NCBI RefSeq assembly: GCF_000338875.1
Contig: NZ_AOMO01000040.1
Span: 1 to 35,737, forward strand
Length of the DNA: 35,737 bases
Direction: 5' to 3'
Source of the DNA: Vibrio mimicus CAIM 602
GTDB lineage: Bacteria; Pseudomonadota; Gammaproteobacteria; Enterobacterales; Vibrionaceae
Shown here: one piece after another, positions 1 to 8,325 of the stretch
Layout: every line of letters starts with the position of its first letter
Position numbering within the stretch: position 1 is the first letter of the stretch
Notes under the pieces: generated by a model
What the model saw: only the letters and a program-made list of their open reading frames with translations
The model's database searches: none
What the model was told of the DNA's origin: nothing
Translations under genes and position numbers: made by a program

Positions 1-118
1 TCACCTAAGTTGGCATGTTGAAAGACATGTTTAGCCATTGTGCAGAGTTTGATATAAAGTTCATAGTGCTTGCCTGATGTTGTAATGAAGATCAGATCGA
101 CAACATCAAACAGAGTTC

Positions 119-149
119 AAAAAAATCCCCCGTACTTGACGGGGGATTT
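119..149 (-). terminator. Rho-independent terminator of yihA
   Basis: Read on the minus strand, an 11-bp stem (five G:C pairs in the core, 5-nt loop) is followed by seven T residues (A119-A125 on the plus strand). It lies about 55 nt beyond the yihA stop, the right place and orientation to end that transcript. The plus-strand T-tract is poor, so termination is probably one-directional. Bases 1-118 hold no gene or RNA that I recognise. In related genomes the sRNA Spot 42 lies between polA and yihA, but its conserved sequence is not in this piece. Confidence 0.85.
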
Positions 150-201
150 GTGTATAAGAGACAGCGCTAAAGCGAGGTTTTGTCATGGGTTCGAACGGAG
201 A

Positions 202-861
202 TTATTCGTCAGTAGACTCTTCTGGTTGCTCATTCTCTTGCTCTGCGAGAGCTGCAAGCATAGGGGCATACCATTGATCCAATTTCGCGCGTAGTGTATC
301 GACACCAATGCCGCTCAGTGAAGAAAACGCATCTACCGCGACATCGCCGCCAAATTGTTTAGCGTCTTCACGCACTTTCAAAACTTGTGCTTTGCGAGCT
401 CCACTTTTCAGTTTATCAGCTTTGGTGAGCATCACTTGTACTGGGATGCCGCACTCGACAGCCCAAATAATCAGCTGCTGATCGAGATCTTTCATCGGGT
501 GGCGAATATCCATCAGTACCACTAAACCTTTTAAGCACTGACGTTTTTGTAGGTATTCACCGAGCGCTCTTTGCCACTTTAGTTTCATCTCTAGTGGTAC
601 TTGAGCAAAGCCATATCCCGGCAAATCGACGATGTGGCAACCCTCTGCTACTTTAAAAAGGTTAATCAACTGAGTACGACCCGGAGTCTTACTGGTTTTT
701 GCCAGGTTTTTCTGGTTGGTCAGGCGATTAAGGGAACTTGACTTACCAGCGTTAGAGCGTCCTGCGAACGCAATTTCGATACCTTCATCTTCAGGAAGAT
801 GGCGAATATCAGGTGCACTGGTAATGAAATGCGTGTTCTGGTAATGAATTTTTACGCTCAC
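202..861 (-). CDS. yihA: Ribosome biogenesis GTP-binding protein YihA/YsxC (EngB)
   Basis: Circularly ordinary TrmE-Era-like small GTPase of 219 residues, acting in late assembly of the 50S ribosomal subunit in the cytoplasm. The G motifs are in order: P-loop GRSNAGKSS at 34-42, TPGRTQ around 59-64, DLPGYG at 79-84, TKAD at 146-149 and an SSLSG-type G5 loop near 180. The start is GTG at 859-861. It is preceded by GGAG eight bases upstream, and the ATG further up runs straight into a stop. The acidic C-terminal tail is Glu/Gln-rich. It is transcribed alone, divergent from the cytochrome c4 gene, and ends at a strong terminator. The position next to the (unseen) polA/Spot 42 side matches other Vibrio and enterics. 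Identity is secure. Confidence 0.97.
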   Translation of the reverse strand: MSVKIHYQNTHFITSAPDIRHLPEDEGIEIAFAGRSNAGKSSSLNRLTNQKNLAKTSKTPGRTQLINLFKVAEGCHIVDLPGYGFAQVPLEMKLKWQRALGEYLQKRQCLKGLVVLMDIRHPMKDLDQQLIIWAVECGIPVQVMLTKADKLKSGARKAQVLKVREDAKQFGGDVAVDAFSSLSGIGVDTLRAKLDQWYAPMLAALAEQENEQPEESTDE

Positions 862-1012
862 TGTGTTAACTCCATCTCGACTTTGTGTAGTCGATTGATT
901 ACTTTTTTGTGAAATTGTGTAAAATAACCGTGCTCGGCATAAGGTCGCCTATTGTACCATGAGTGGTACCCCAGAGTGGTACTGGAAGCTTGATAATTAT
1001 AAATGGAATGTC

Positions 1013-1630
1013 ATGAAGAAATTAGCGCTAATCTTGAGTGTTTTAGCCAGCTGCTCTGTATGGGCCCAAGGTAGTATCGAAGCTGGTAAAGCCAAATCTC
1101 TAACCTGTGCTGCCTGCCACGGTGCAGACGGTAACAGCCAATTAACTATTTACCCTAAACTGGCAGGGCAACATGAGAAGTACCTTGAGAAACAACTCAA
1201 GGAACTGAAATTGGGTGCTTCCAGTGGTGGAAAACAAGGTCGTTATGATCCTGTGATGAGTGCAATGGCAATGCCTCTGAGCGATGAAGACATCGCAGAT
1301 TTGGCTGCGTATTACTCTTCTTTACCTATTTCTGGCAATACCACACCTGAAGATGTGGTTGCACAAGGTAAAGTGCTTTACACAGCAGGTGATGCCTCTC
1401 GTGGTTTAACGGCTTGTATCGCGTGTCACGGTCCTCGTGGTAACGGTACTGAGCTGTCTGGCTTCCCGAAAATTTCCGGGCAGCATGCAGACTATATTAA
1501 AGCTCAGCTAGAGAAATTCCGTTCAGGAACTCGTGCTAACGACATGAATGAAATGATGCGCGATGTGGCGCATAAACTGACGGATTCGGATATCGATATC
1601 TTGTCAAAATACGTAGGTGGCCTGCACTAA
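1013..1630 (+). CDS. Dihaem cytochrome c4
   Basis: Periplasmic dihaem c-type cytochrome (205 residues from the chosen start), an electron donor to terminal oxidases. Two haem-attachment motifs are visible, CAACH at 32-36 and CIACH at 135-139. They sit in two homologous halves, each with downstream Met residues (around 85-87 and 178-182) that can be the axial ligands. A Sec signal peptide occupies residues 1-18 (MKKLALIL... ending VWA-Q). An upstream in-frame ATG at 959 would add 18 residues lacking signal-peptide character. That ATG also sits in the small hairpin GTACCA-TGAG-TGGTAC (954-969), so I place the start at 1013, although the ribosome site there (GGA) is weak. The gene is followed by its own terminator. 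Confidence 0.95.
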   Translation: MKKLALILSVLASCSVWAQGSIEAGKAKSLTCAACHGADGNSQLTIYPKLAGQHEKYLEKQLKELKLGASSGGKQGRYDPVMSAMAMPLSDEDIADLAAYYSSLPISGNTTPEDVVAQGKVLYTAGDASRGLTACIACHGPRGNGTELSGFPKISGQHADYIKAQLEKFRSGTRANDMNEMMRDVAHKLTDSDIDILSKYVGGLH

Positions 1631-1657
1631 TCAGGCAATACGAGCAAAAGAACATCA

Positions 1658-1695
1658 AACAGCCCTAGTGACCTTACTAGGGCTGTTGCTTTTTT
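1658..1695 (+). terminator. Rho-independent terminator after cytochrome c4
   Basis: A perfect 12-bp stem (1658-1669 with 1676-1687, GC-rich half CAGCCC/GGGCTG) with a 6-nt loop is followed by GC and a run of six T. It starts 28 nt after the cytochrome stop. Confidence 0.9.
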
Positions 1696-1835
1696 AGGCC
1701 TTAGAACCGTCAATCCTTGAGGTTCATCACTCTCTATTTAGCGTTTTTTGTTTAGGTTGATGAGAAAATCGCCTTTTACACTCCACTCTCAGGGTAGTTT
1801 CTGGTATGTTGCGCATCCCGTTGGAGGAGGTCAGC

Positions 1836-2474
1836 ATGCATTCATGCCCGTTATGTCACAGTGAAAACAGCCAAGCTTATTTTACTGATAAGTATCGCCG
1901 CTATTTTCAATGTCAGCAGTGTGCGCTGGTGTATGTCGATCCTGAGCAACGCTTAAGTGCGGAGCGAGAAAAAGGCTTCTATGACTTGCATCAGAACATT
2001 CCCAGCGATGAAGGCTATCGACGCTTTTTATCGCGAGTCTGTTCACCTATGCTTGAAAGAATACCTCCCCAATCTCAAGGGTTAGATTTTGGCTGTGGGC
2101 CAGGCCCCACCTTATCTCTGATGTTAGAAGAAGCTGGACACACCGTGGCGTTGTACGACATCTTCTATCATCCGGATACTGAGGTGTTGAACCGCCAATA
2201 CGATTTTATGACTGCGACCGAGGTGATTGAGCATCTACACGATCCTCACCGAGTGTGGCAGCAATGGTTAAATTTAGTTAAGCCAGGCGGCTGGATTGGT
2301 CTGATGACAAAAATGGTCAAAGACTTGGACGCATTTGCTGGTTGGCACTACAAAAATGATCTCACCCATGTGATCTTTTTCAGTCGTGCCACGTTTCAGT
2401 ATCTGGCTGAGCGGGATAAGCTCGAACTTGAATTTATTGGTAATGATGTAATTTTACTGAGGAAACCCCAGTAA
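1836..2474 (+). CDS. Class I SAM-dependent methyltransferase with N-terminal zinc ribbon
   Basis: 212 residues. The N-terminus carries a Cys4 zinc-ribbon (C4, C7, C26, C29). It is followed by a Rossmann methyltransferase domain with motif I LDFGCGPG at 83-90 and a motif near 130 (TATEVIEH) typical of the Methyltransf_23 type. The substrate cannot be read from the sequence. The start is ATG 1836, which has a very strong ribosome site (GGAGGAGG at 1823-1830). An upstream ATG at 1806 would lengthen it by ten residues and lacks a site. The stop overlaps the start of yihI by one base (TAATG), so the two are probably co-translated; with the DUF2489 gene they form a likely three-gene operon. The name is domain-level only. 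Confidence 0.88.
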   Translation: MHSCPLCHSENSQAYFTDKYRRYFQCQQCALVYVDPEQRLSAEREKGFYDLHQNIPSDEGYRRFLSRVCSPMLERIPPQSQGLDFGCGPGPTLSLMLEEAGHTVALYDIFYHPDTEVLNRQYDFMTATEVIEHLHDPHRVWQQWLNLVKPGGWIGLMTKMVKDLDAFAGWHYKNDLTHVIFFSRATFQYLAERDKLELEFIGNDVILLRKPQ

Positions 2475-3022
2475 TGAGTCGCTCAAAGAAATCGAGAAAA
2501 CCGGGTACCAACAGTAACGACCAACTGGTCGTGGTACGTACACGCAGCGAATCCGAAGTGGAAAGCCGTCTGCGTAAAAAACTGAAAAAACGTAAAGGTT
2601 TAAAGTCAGGCAGCCGCCACTCTGAAGGTAGCGAAAGCCAAGTGCGTCAAGCGTCGCAGAAGCGTGATCCGCGTTTGGGCAGCAAAAAGCCAATTCCATT
2701 GATTGTTGAAGCGCCGAAGAAGCTCAATAAACAAGAGCGTAAACTGGCGGCTGAGCAAGAACTGGCGATGCTGGAAAAAGATGCACAACTGAACGTATTG
2801 CTCGATAGACTCGACAACGGTGAGAAGCTAGGTATTGGCTTGCAGAAATACGTTGATGAGAAATTAGATCGCATCGAAATGCTGATGGAGCAACTGGGTC
2901 TATTGGATGATGAGCCAGTGGAAGAGCCTGCACCACAAGCTAAACCGAGCAAAAAGCGCAAAACAGAAGACGATTTGCTCTCTGAGTTTGAACAGCTGGA
3001 TGTCGATAAGTATCAAGATTAA
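2474..3022 (+). CDS. yihI: Der GTPase-activating protein YihI
   Basis: 182-residue highly charged cytoplasmic protein. In E. coli YihI stimulates the GTPase Der (EngA) and so tunes 50S ribosome assembly. Here the first 60 residues are Lys/Arg/Ser-rich and probably disordered. A helical acidic middle follows (roughly 85-150), then a charged tail ending in an acidic helix. The start overlaps the methyltransferase stop by one base, and the next gene begins nine bases after the stop. Its nearness to yihA puts two ribosome-assembly factors within 3 kb. Assignment rests on the overall sequence pattern and location, as the family has no catalytic motif. Confidence 0.93.
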   Translation: MSRSKKSRKPGTNSNDQLVVVRTRSESEVESRLRKKLKKRKGLKSGSRHSEGSESQVRQASQKRDPRLGSKKPIPLIVEAPKKLNKQERKLAAEQELAMLEKDAQLNVLLDRLDNGEKLGIGLQKYVDEKLDRIEMLMEQLGLLDDEPVEEPAPQAKPSKKRKTEDDLLSEFEQLDVDKYQD

Positions 3023-3031
3023 GGAGCAGTG

Positions 3032-3520
3032 ATGAACGGGATGCTACTCGCCAGCGTGGGTGGTGCCATTATCGTGGCGCTCGCCAGTTACGCTGCTTAT
3101 TTGCTGTGGCAAGTGAAAAAACAGCAAACGCTGCAGTTGCAACATCAACAATTAGCGATTGAAAAGCGTAATGCGAACATCTTTGATAGCGTTAATATCC
3201 TTTGCATGGCGGGTATTCAAGGGCAGTGCGATCTGTCGGAAATCAGTATCCGTGTTTATTGCATTATGGATTATGTGCAAGGTGAACAGCGCGTCAATTT
3301 TGAACAAGAGTATCCCGCGATCAGTGAGCTTTATCATCTGGTGAAAGACATGGCGCGCGGCGACGCGCGTCAGCAGCTACCGAAGCAAGAGCGAATGAAG
3401 CAGAATCTGGAACGCACCAAAGCAGAAAGTCGTCTGCAAGATGCGATCATTGAAGAGCTCACTGCACTCAAGCAGCGCATCCAGCCTCTGAATAATCAAA
3501 TTGCGATTCAGATGGTGTGA
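3032..3520 (+). CDS. DUF2489 family membrane-anchored protein
   Basis: 162 residues. A single N-terminal transmembrane helix spans about residues 5-25, followed by a coiled-coil-prone Gln-rich stretch (27-45) and a cytoplasmic or periplasmic helical domain with two Cys (around 57 and 65). Function is unknown; members of this family usually sit next to yihI in Vibrio. AAGGAG at 3021-3026 supports ATG 3032 rather than the GTG one codon earlier. The nine-base gap from yihI implies one transcript with it and the methyltransferase. No signal-peptidase site is evident, so I expect a membrane anchor rather than secretion. Confidence 0.85.
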   Translation: MNGMLLASVGGAIIVALASYAAYLLWQVKKQQTLQLQHQQLAIEKRNANIFDSVNILCMAGIQGQCDLSEISIRVYCIMDYVQGEQRVNFEQEYPAISELYHLVKDMARGDARQQLPKQERMKQNLERTKAESRLQDAIIEELTALKQRIQPLNNQIAIQMV

Positions 3521-3579
3521 AACTAACCCGAAAGGGGGAGTGATCACGCTAGCAGAATCGAATATTTTGTTGCCAAATC

Positions 3580-3623
3580 CTATTCTGTTGCCCGACGTCT
3601 TTCGATGTCGTGTGGCAGAATAG
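3580..3623 (+). promoter_or_regulatory. Long hairpin in the hemN leader
   Basis: A 44-nt near-complete inverted repeat: 3580-3599 pairs with 3604-3623 around the loop TTTC. The outer 8 bp (CTATTCTG/CAGAATAG) are perfect; the inner part pairs with a few G:U wobbles and one mismatch. It ends 35 nt before the hemN ATG and has no T-tract, so it is not a classical terminator. It may be a leader structure, a mobile small repeat, or a protein-binding palindrome; the sequence does not decide which. Confidence 0.6.
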
Positions 3624-3658
3624 CCCGTGAAGAATTGAGCAAAACGGAAAGTTTCACT

Positions 3659-5047
3659 ATGTCGTCGTATGTCGTACCCAGCCAACAGATCGTATGGGAT
3701 CAGGCCATTCTGGATAAGTACAACTACTCCGGTCCGCGTTACACTTCATACCCGACTGCGGTTGAGTTTCATGAAGCCTTTACTATCGCTGACTTTGATA
3801 TGGCTTGTACTCAGTACCCAGAGCGGCCTCTGTCGCTTTATATCCATATCCCGTTTTGCCATAAGCTTTGCTACTACTGTGGCTGTAACAAGGTCATTAC
3901 TCGTCACTCGCACAAAGCAGACGAATATCTTGATGTGCTAGAGCATGAAATTTGCCAACGCGCATCATTGCTGACGGGAAGAAATGTTACTCAGCTGCAC
4001 TTTGGCGGTGGCACTCCAACTTTTCTGACCAATGCGCAGATCAGCCGTTTGATGACGTTGCTACGCAGTGAATTCGATTTTGCTGATGATGCTGAAATCA
4101 GTATTGAAATCGATCCGCGTGAAATTCAATTAGACGTGCTTGATCACCTGCGCCAAGAAGGCTTTAACCGAGTTAGCATTGGTGTGCAGGATTTCAATAA
4201 AGAAGTACAGAAGCTGGTTAATCGTGAACAGGATGAGCAGTTTATTTTTGCTTTGGTTGAGCGTGCAAAACAGCTTGGTTTCCGTTCGACCAACCTCGAT
4301 CTGATTTACGGCTTACCTAAACAAACCGCAGAAACCTTTGCCCAGACTTTGCAACAAGTGCTGACCATGCAGCCGGGACGTTTGTCGGTGTTTAACTACG
4401 CGCATATGCCACAACTGTTCGCGGCACAGCGCAAAATTAAAGATGCGGATTTACCTGCCGCAGAAGAAAAACTGGCGATTTTACAGCAGACGATAGCCAC
4501 TCTAACTGGCGCGGGTTATCAGTTCATCGGTATGGATCACTTTGCCTTGCCGGATGATGAGTTGGCTGTTGCTCAACGTAACGGTATTTTGCATCGTAAC
4601 TTCCAAGGCTACACCACCCAAGGTGAGTGTGACTTAGTCGGCTTTGGGGTTTCCGCGATTTCTATGGTGGGCGATGCGTACGCGCAAAACCAGAAAGAGC
4701 TGAAAAAATACTATGCGCAAGTCAATGAGATGCGTCATGCACTGTGGAAAGGTGTAGCGCTCGATAAAGATGATTTGCTGCGCCGTGAAGTGATTAAGCA
4801 GCTGATTTGTAACTTTAAGCTTGATAAAACCGAGATTGAGCGTGAGTTCAATCTGCGTTTCAATCACTACTTCCGTCAGGATTTAGCTCTGCTACAAACC
4901 TTCATTGACGACGAGTTGGTGACGGTGGATGAAAAAATGATTGAAGTGACTCTGCGTGGTCGTTTGTTAATTCGCAACATCTGTATGTGTTTTGATAAAT
5001 ACCTGCGTGAGCGGGCACGTCAGCAGCAGTTCTCACGAGTCATTTAA
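3659..5047 (+). CDS. hemN: Oxygen-independent coproporphyrinogen III dehydrogenase
   Basis: Radical-SAM enzyme (462 residues; E. coli 457) that converts coproporphyrinogen III to protoporphyrinogen IX without oxygen. The iron-sulfur/SAM motif CxxxCxxCxC is present (C67, C71, C74, C76), with GGGTP at 116-120 for SAM binding and the C-terminal HemN domain complete. I chose ATG 3659. The upstream in-frame ATG at 3605 lies inside the leader hairpin, and the family starts just before the conserved region at SGPRYTSYPTA. The ribosome site is weak. The gene stands alone between the hairpin leader and a palindromic terminator, and converges on the hemCDXY operon of the same pathway. Confidence 0.97.
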   Translation: MSSYVVPSQQIVWDQAILDKYNYSGPRYTSYPTAVEFHEAFTIADFDMACTQYPERPLSLYIHIPFCHKLCYYCGCNKVITRHSHKADEYLDVLEHEICQRASLLTGRNVTQLHFGGGTPTFLTNAQISRLMTLLRSEFDFADDAEISIEIDPREIQLDVLDHLRQEGFNRVSIGVQDFNKEVQKLVNREQDEQFIFALVERAKQLGFRSTNLDLIYGLPKQTAETFAQTLQQVLTMQPGRLSVFNYAHMPQLFAAQRKIKDADLPAAEEKLAILQQTIATLTGAGYQFIGMDHFALPDDELAVAQRNGILHRNFQGYTTQGECDLVGFGVSAISMVGDAYAQNQKELKKYYAQVNEMRHALWKGVALDKDDLLRREVIKQLICNFKLDKTEIEREFNLRFNHYFRQDLALLQTFIDDELVTVDEKMIEVTLRGRLLIRNICMCFDKYLRERARQQQFSRVI

Positions 5048-5061
5048 GACTGCATTCAAAC

Positions 5062-5089
5062 ACAAGGCCACCGCATGCGGTGGCCTTGT
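5062..5089. terminator. Bidirectional terminator between hemN and hemY
   Basis: A perfect 28-bp palindrome centred on GCATGC, GC-rich, lies between the convergent stops of hemN (5047) and hemY (5111). T-rich tracts on each side are modest (TTGTTTCTT on plus, TGTTT on minus). The placement between convergent genes supports use by both. Confidence 0.85.
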
Positions 5090-5110
5090 TGTTTCTTATG
5101 CTATGTCGTT

Positions 5111-6307
5111 TCAGGATGATTGAACGGAAGGCGATTCCAGCAAAGAGAGCGCTTTACGAGAGACATCATGCGCCGCACGCGTGAAATTCTGCTTTTCTAA
5201 TGCATCCGCCAGATAGGCGTAGTCTGAGACACTTGAACGTAGCGACAGTGCTTTTTCGAGATGTTTCTGTGCATCGGCCCAATGTTTTTCGCGCAGATAA
5301 AGTTGGCCTAGTGCGCTGTGTGCTTCTGCATTATTACTATCACGGCGCAGTGCATCTTCCAGCAAAGCGATCAGTGGATGGCGATCAGTGATATTGAGCT
5401 CTGGCAACAGGGCATAAAGCTCAGCGGTCGGCTGTTTCTTCAAACTCTCTTTGATGACCGAAAACGCTTCATAATCGGCTTTGCGTTGAATGAGTTGAGT
5501 AATAAAACACATCAACAGTTCTGGCTCTGCTTTTAACTTACGCGACATTTGTGCCCAGTGCTGAACCAATCCTTCACTGCCTTTTTGGCTAGCAATGCTT
5601 TGTAAAATGCCACGCTGGGCGGTGAGCTCAAGCTGCTGCGCTTCTTCATTAGTCAAACGTTTGGCCTTCACCAGTTTGGGAAGCAGTTCTAAGAGCGGCT
5701 GCCATTGGCCTAGGGCTTGGTAGCACTGTTTAAGCAGGTTTAATACCACAGTATTGTGTGGATGGCTGTTTTGCAGTTGAGTTAAAGTGTTCAATGCGGC
5801 TTCATTATCGCCATCGCTCAGTTGCTGTTTCGCGCGAGTCAGTTCAACCGCTAAAGTGGCGTTGTCCTGCTTTGCCGCCAGCGCTAAGTAGTGATCGCGC
5901 TTAGCTCGATCACCCATTCCATTCGCTGCTTCCGATGCAACGAGATAACAGAGCAGCGGCATATCGTGATGGTTTGCCCATCGAGTAACTTTTTTCTCGG
6001 CTTGTTTCCAATCACCTTCAAGCAGTTTGATGATTCCTTCATTGGTATAGCGGCGTGAGCGGCGTAGCTTACGCACACTGAACCAGTTCCAAGTATGAAA
6101 GCTGGTATAGAGGATTTTTTTGATCACAAACTCAAGTGCGAACAGCGCGGCTAAAGCGGCGATGATAAAGATCACCAGCGTAGTCACGCTCATTTCGATA
6201 GTGCGATTGGCAATTGAGATCAGCACATAACCTTGTTGGCCTGCATATTGAGTACCTACAAACAGGCCAAGGCCGAGGACGACAAATAAGAAAATCAGTC
6301 GAATCAT
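5111..6307 (-). CDS. hemY: HemY-type haem biosynthesis-associated TPR membrane protein
   Basis: 398-residue inner-membrane protein of the proteobacterial HemY family. It is not the protoporphyrinogen oxidase also called HemY in Bacillus. Two N-terminal transmembrane helices (about 2-20 and 41-62) are followed by a long alpha-helical TPR region containing a clear repeat around 320-385. The role is inferred from constant linkage to hemC/hemD; it probably scaffolds porphyrin enzymes at the membrane. Its ATG overlaps the hemX stop (ATGA, 6304-6307), so translation is likely coupled. It is the last gene of the hemCDXY operon and ends 23 bases before the shared terminator. Confidence 0.95.
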   Translation of the reverse strand: MIRLIFLFVVLGLGLFVGTQYAGQQGYVLISIANRTIEMSVTTLVIFIIAALAALFALEFVIKKILYTSFHTWNWFSVRKLRRSRRYTNEGIIKLLEGDWKQAEKKVTRWANHHDMPLLCYLVASEAANGMGDRAKRDHYLALAAKQDNATLAVELTRAKQQLSDGDNEAALNTLTQLQNSHPHNTVVLNLLKQCYQALGQWQPLLELLPKLVKAKRLTNEEAQQLELTAQRGILQSIASQKGSEGLVQHWAQMSRKLKAEPELLMCFITQLIQRKADYEAFSVIKESLKKQPTAELYALLPELNITDRHPLIALLEDALRRDSNNAEAHSALGQLYLREKHWADAQKHLEKALSLRSSVSDYAYLADALEKQNFTRAAHDVSRKALSLLESPSVQSS

Positions 6308-7518
6308 TGCTTCGCCTCCGTGGTGATAGGGGTGACACTACGGCGCAAACGTTCGGTGATTACATCGGCTAACTGCTGCTGTGTTTGCAGTTTCACCGGA
6401 TATTTGACCTGGACTTGCTGTTTGGCGAGTTGAGCTAGCTCTGCATTAAAGGTTTGTACGGCTTTGTCTCCAGCATTGAAGAAAGAGGTAGACCACTGTT
6501 CAGCGGTAGTCAGTGAAGTGAGATAAAGGGTCTGTTGTTCTGTATACACCCCTTTGATCGCCGTTTCTAATTTGGCTTGCAGGTTCTCTTTCAAATAAAA
6601 ATGCTGAGTTGGGGAGAGCAGAGGAATCACATTCCCGTCACGAGAACGGAAGGTGATGAAGTTATCGACAAAGGCGTTGAGTGAGTTTTTCAGGTTGGTT
6701 TGCCAATCATTAATATTCTCGGATACCGCTTGGGTTTCCTGTGATTGATCTTCTGGCAAGATTGCATTGGCCAGCGGTAAGCTGTCGACTTGTTGCTGTA
6801 AGCTGATCAGACGCAGTACTAAACCATCACGATCAACCAGTGGGATATTTTTAAGCGCCGTAATGTCATTCGCCATGGCTTTACGCAGTGGCGTTAGACT
6901 GGGGTCGTTGAGCGCAGCAATGCGCTGATCGGCACTTTCCATCAATTGGGTTGCGGTTTCTACATCATGTTCGAGGAACAGTTTACGTCCTGCGAGCTTC
7001 ACCAAATAATCAGCTTCCGCGAGGAGCCAATCATTTGGACGGCGACCTTTAATATCTGCCACCGCAAGCTGCAAACTCTCAATACTTTTTTGCTGTTGTT
7101 CCAGTACGGTTTCTGCGCGATGAGTAATTTCTGTGGCTTGCGAGGTGGCACTGGCCACGGTTTGCTTAAGCTGTTCGTTGAGCACTTCGCGGGTTTGATT
7201 CAGTTCGGCACGTACCGCTTGTAGTTGCGCATTAAATTGGGCTTTCTGTTGCTGATGAACATAAGCAAAACCAGCACCGAGTGCTAAAACCAGTAGCAAG
7301 GCGACACTGGCCAGTTTTTTGCCCTGATTATTTTGAGTCTGAGTCTGAGTCGGAGTTTGCGGTTGAGGCTCGTTAGAAACTTTAGCTGCCGCGGGTTCTG
7401 GTTGAACGGTGGCATCGACTTTTGATTCGTGCTCGGTAGGTGAAGTAACGGTGGGCGAGGGCACGCTGGTTTTGGCTGCGGTTTCAGGTTCTTGTTGCGG
7501 TTTATTGTTGTTGGTCAT
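6304..7518 (-). CDS. hemX: HemX, membrane protein of the hem operon
   Basis: 404 residues. A low-complexity Pro/Thr/Gln/Glu-rich cytoplasmic N-terminus (1-66) contains a short Thr-Gln repeat encoded by imperfect 6-bp repeats near 7330-7350. A single transmembrane helix (69-87) and a coiled coil (about 88-155) follow, then the conserved HemX domain. Databases often label it a uroporphyrinogen-III C-methyltransferase, but there is no methyltransferase fold or SAM motif here, so I do not assign that activity. AGGAAC precedes the ATG. It follows hemD by 19 bases and overlaps hemY by four. Probably structural or regulatory in the haem pathway; the mechanism is not visible. Confidence 0.93.
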   Translation of the reverse strand: MTNNNKPQQEPETAAKTSVPSPTVTSPTEHESKVDATVQPEPAAAKVSNEPQPQTPTQTQTQNNQGKKLASVALLLVLALGAGFAYVHQQQKAQFNAQLQAVRAELNQTREVLNEQLKQTVASATSQATEITHRAETVLEQQQKSIESLQLAVADIKGRRPNDWLLAEADYLVKLAGRKLFLEHDVETATQLMESADQRIAALNDPSLTPLRKAMANDITALKNIPLVDRDGLVLRLISLQQQVDSLPLANAILPEDQSQETQAVSENINDWQTNLKNSLNAFVDNFITFRSRDGNVIPLLSPTQHFYLKENLQAKLETAIKGVYTEQQTLYLTSLTTAEQWSTSFFNAGDKAVQTFNAELAQLAKQQVQVKYPVKLQTQQQLADVITERLRRSVTPITTEAKQ

Positions 7519-7537
7519 TGCTCAGAGTTCCTGTTGG

Positions 7538-8266
7538 TTAGGGCATTAATGCCACCACTAAATCGCGATTGGCTGCACTTGGCGTAGTCACAATCCGATG
7601 AAATCCTAGGTTATGGGCGAGTTCGGCGATGCGTTGGCTAGGAACCAGCAGAGTGAGGTGCTGTACCCATTCCAAATTGCAGCCATTTAACTGGCTAACG
7701 AAAAAAGCCAACTGTTCGCTGCTGGTGATCACCAGTGAGCTGACCCCGGCGTGTTGCCATTTAGGAATACACTCAGTGGCAGAAAAAGGCAGCTCACTTC
7801 GGCAATACGCTTCTTGATAGCGTACCGTTGCGCCTCTTTCCACTAAGGTGGAATAAATCAGCTCACGGCCACCATTGCCCCGTAATATCAATATCTTCTT
7901 ACCTGCGACATGGCGTAATGCCTCTAGTGCCAGCAGGTGTTCACTATCGCTAATTTCTGGATAGTCTACTGATTGTTGGCAGGCTTTGCTGAAAACATGC
8001 GCGGTTTTTTGACCAACGGCAAGGTAAATAGCGCTATTTGGCCAACAAATTCGCCGATGTTGCAGAAATTGGTCACTGAAAGTCACAGCATGCTGGCTGA
8101 CGGCGATGATGATGTCGAATGAAGCTAAATCTTCTGCCAGCTCAGGGAGTTGAGGACTGGCAGAGATAGTGATCAGAGGATGATGCAGGGCAGTGATGCC
8201 CTGCTGATGAAGAAGTTGGCACAGTTCAATGCCTTGTACATCGGGACGAGTGACCAGTACTGTCAT
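7538..8266 (-). CDS. hemD: Uroporphyrinogen-III synthase
   Basis: 242 residues (E. coli 246). It closes hydroxymethylbilane, with inversion of ring D, to uroporphyrinogen III, the branch point to haem, sirohaem and cobalamin. The family is poorly conserved in sequence. The N-terminal VTRP motif, the ILRGNGGRE segment near 125-135 and the ITSSEQ segment near 175 are recognisable. GAGGG five bases before the ATG supports the start. It lies 59 bases after hemC and 19 before hemX, matching the usual hemCDXY order, which strengthens the call. Confidence 0.96.
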   Translation of the reverse strand: MTVLVTRPDVQGIELCQLLHQQGITALHHPLITISASPQLPELAEDLASFDIIIAVSQHAVTFSDQFLQHRRICWPNSAIYLAVGQKTAHVFSKACQQSVDYPEISDSEHLLALEALRHVAGKKILILRGNGGRELIYSTLVERGATVRYQEAYCRSELPFSATECIPKWQHAGVSSLVITSSEQLAFFVSQLNGCNLEWVQHLTLLVPSQRIAELAHNLGFHRIVTTPSAANRDLVVALMP

Positions 8267-8325
8267 AGCACCCTCAATCGGTTACAGATGTGATGAACCA
8301 TCTTGCGGCTTATTTATGCTCGCCT

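Noticed and set aside
1..160. Possible Spot 42 sRNA between polA and yihA
   Set aside because: The highly conserved Spot 42 sequence is not present; the hairpin here is best explained as the yihA terminator.
70..294. 74-codon plus-strand frame across the yihA terminator
   Set aside because: It runs through the terminator and antisense to the end of yihA, with no ribosome site and no recognisable product.
959..1012. Longer N-terminus for cytochrome c4 from ATG 959
   Set aside because: The added residues are not signal-peptide-like and would bury the real signal peptide at residue 19.
2454..2961. Several minus-strand frames over yihI
   Set aside because: Antisense shadows created by the Lys/Glu-rich codon pattern of yihI; none has a start signal or a known domain.
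3526..3538. CCC-GAAA-GGG tetraloop after the DUF2489 gene as a terminator
   Set aside because: The stem is only three to four pairs and has no T-tract.
6304..7518. HemX as a uroporphyrinogen-III methyltransferase
   Set aside because: No SAM-binding motif or methyltransferase fold; the label comes from an old fusion-based annotation.
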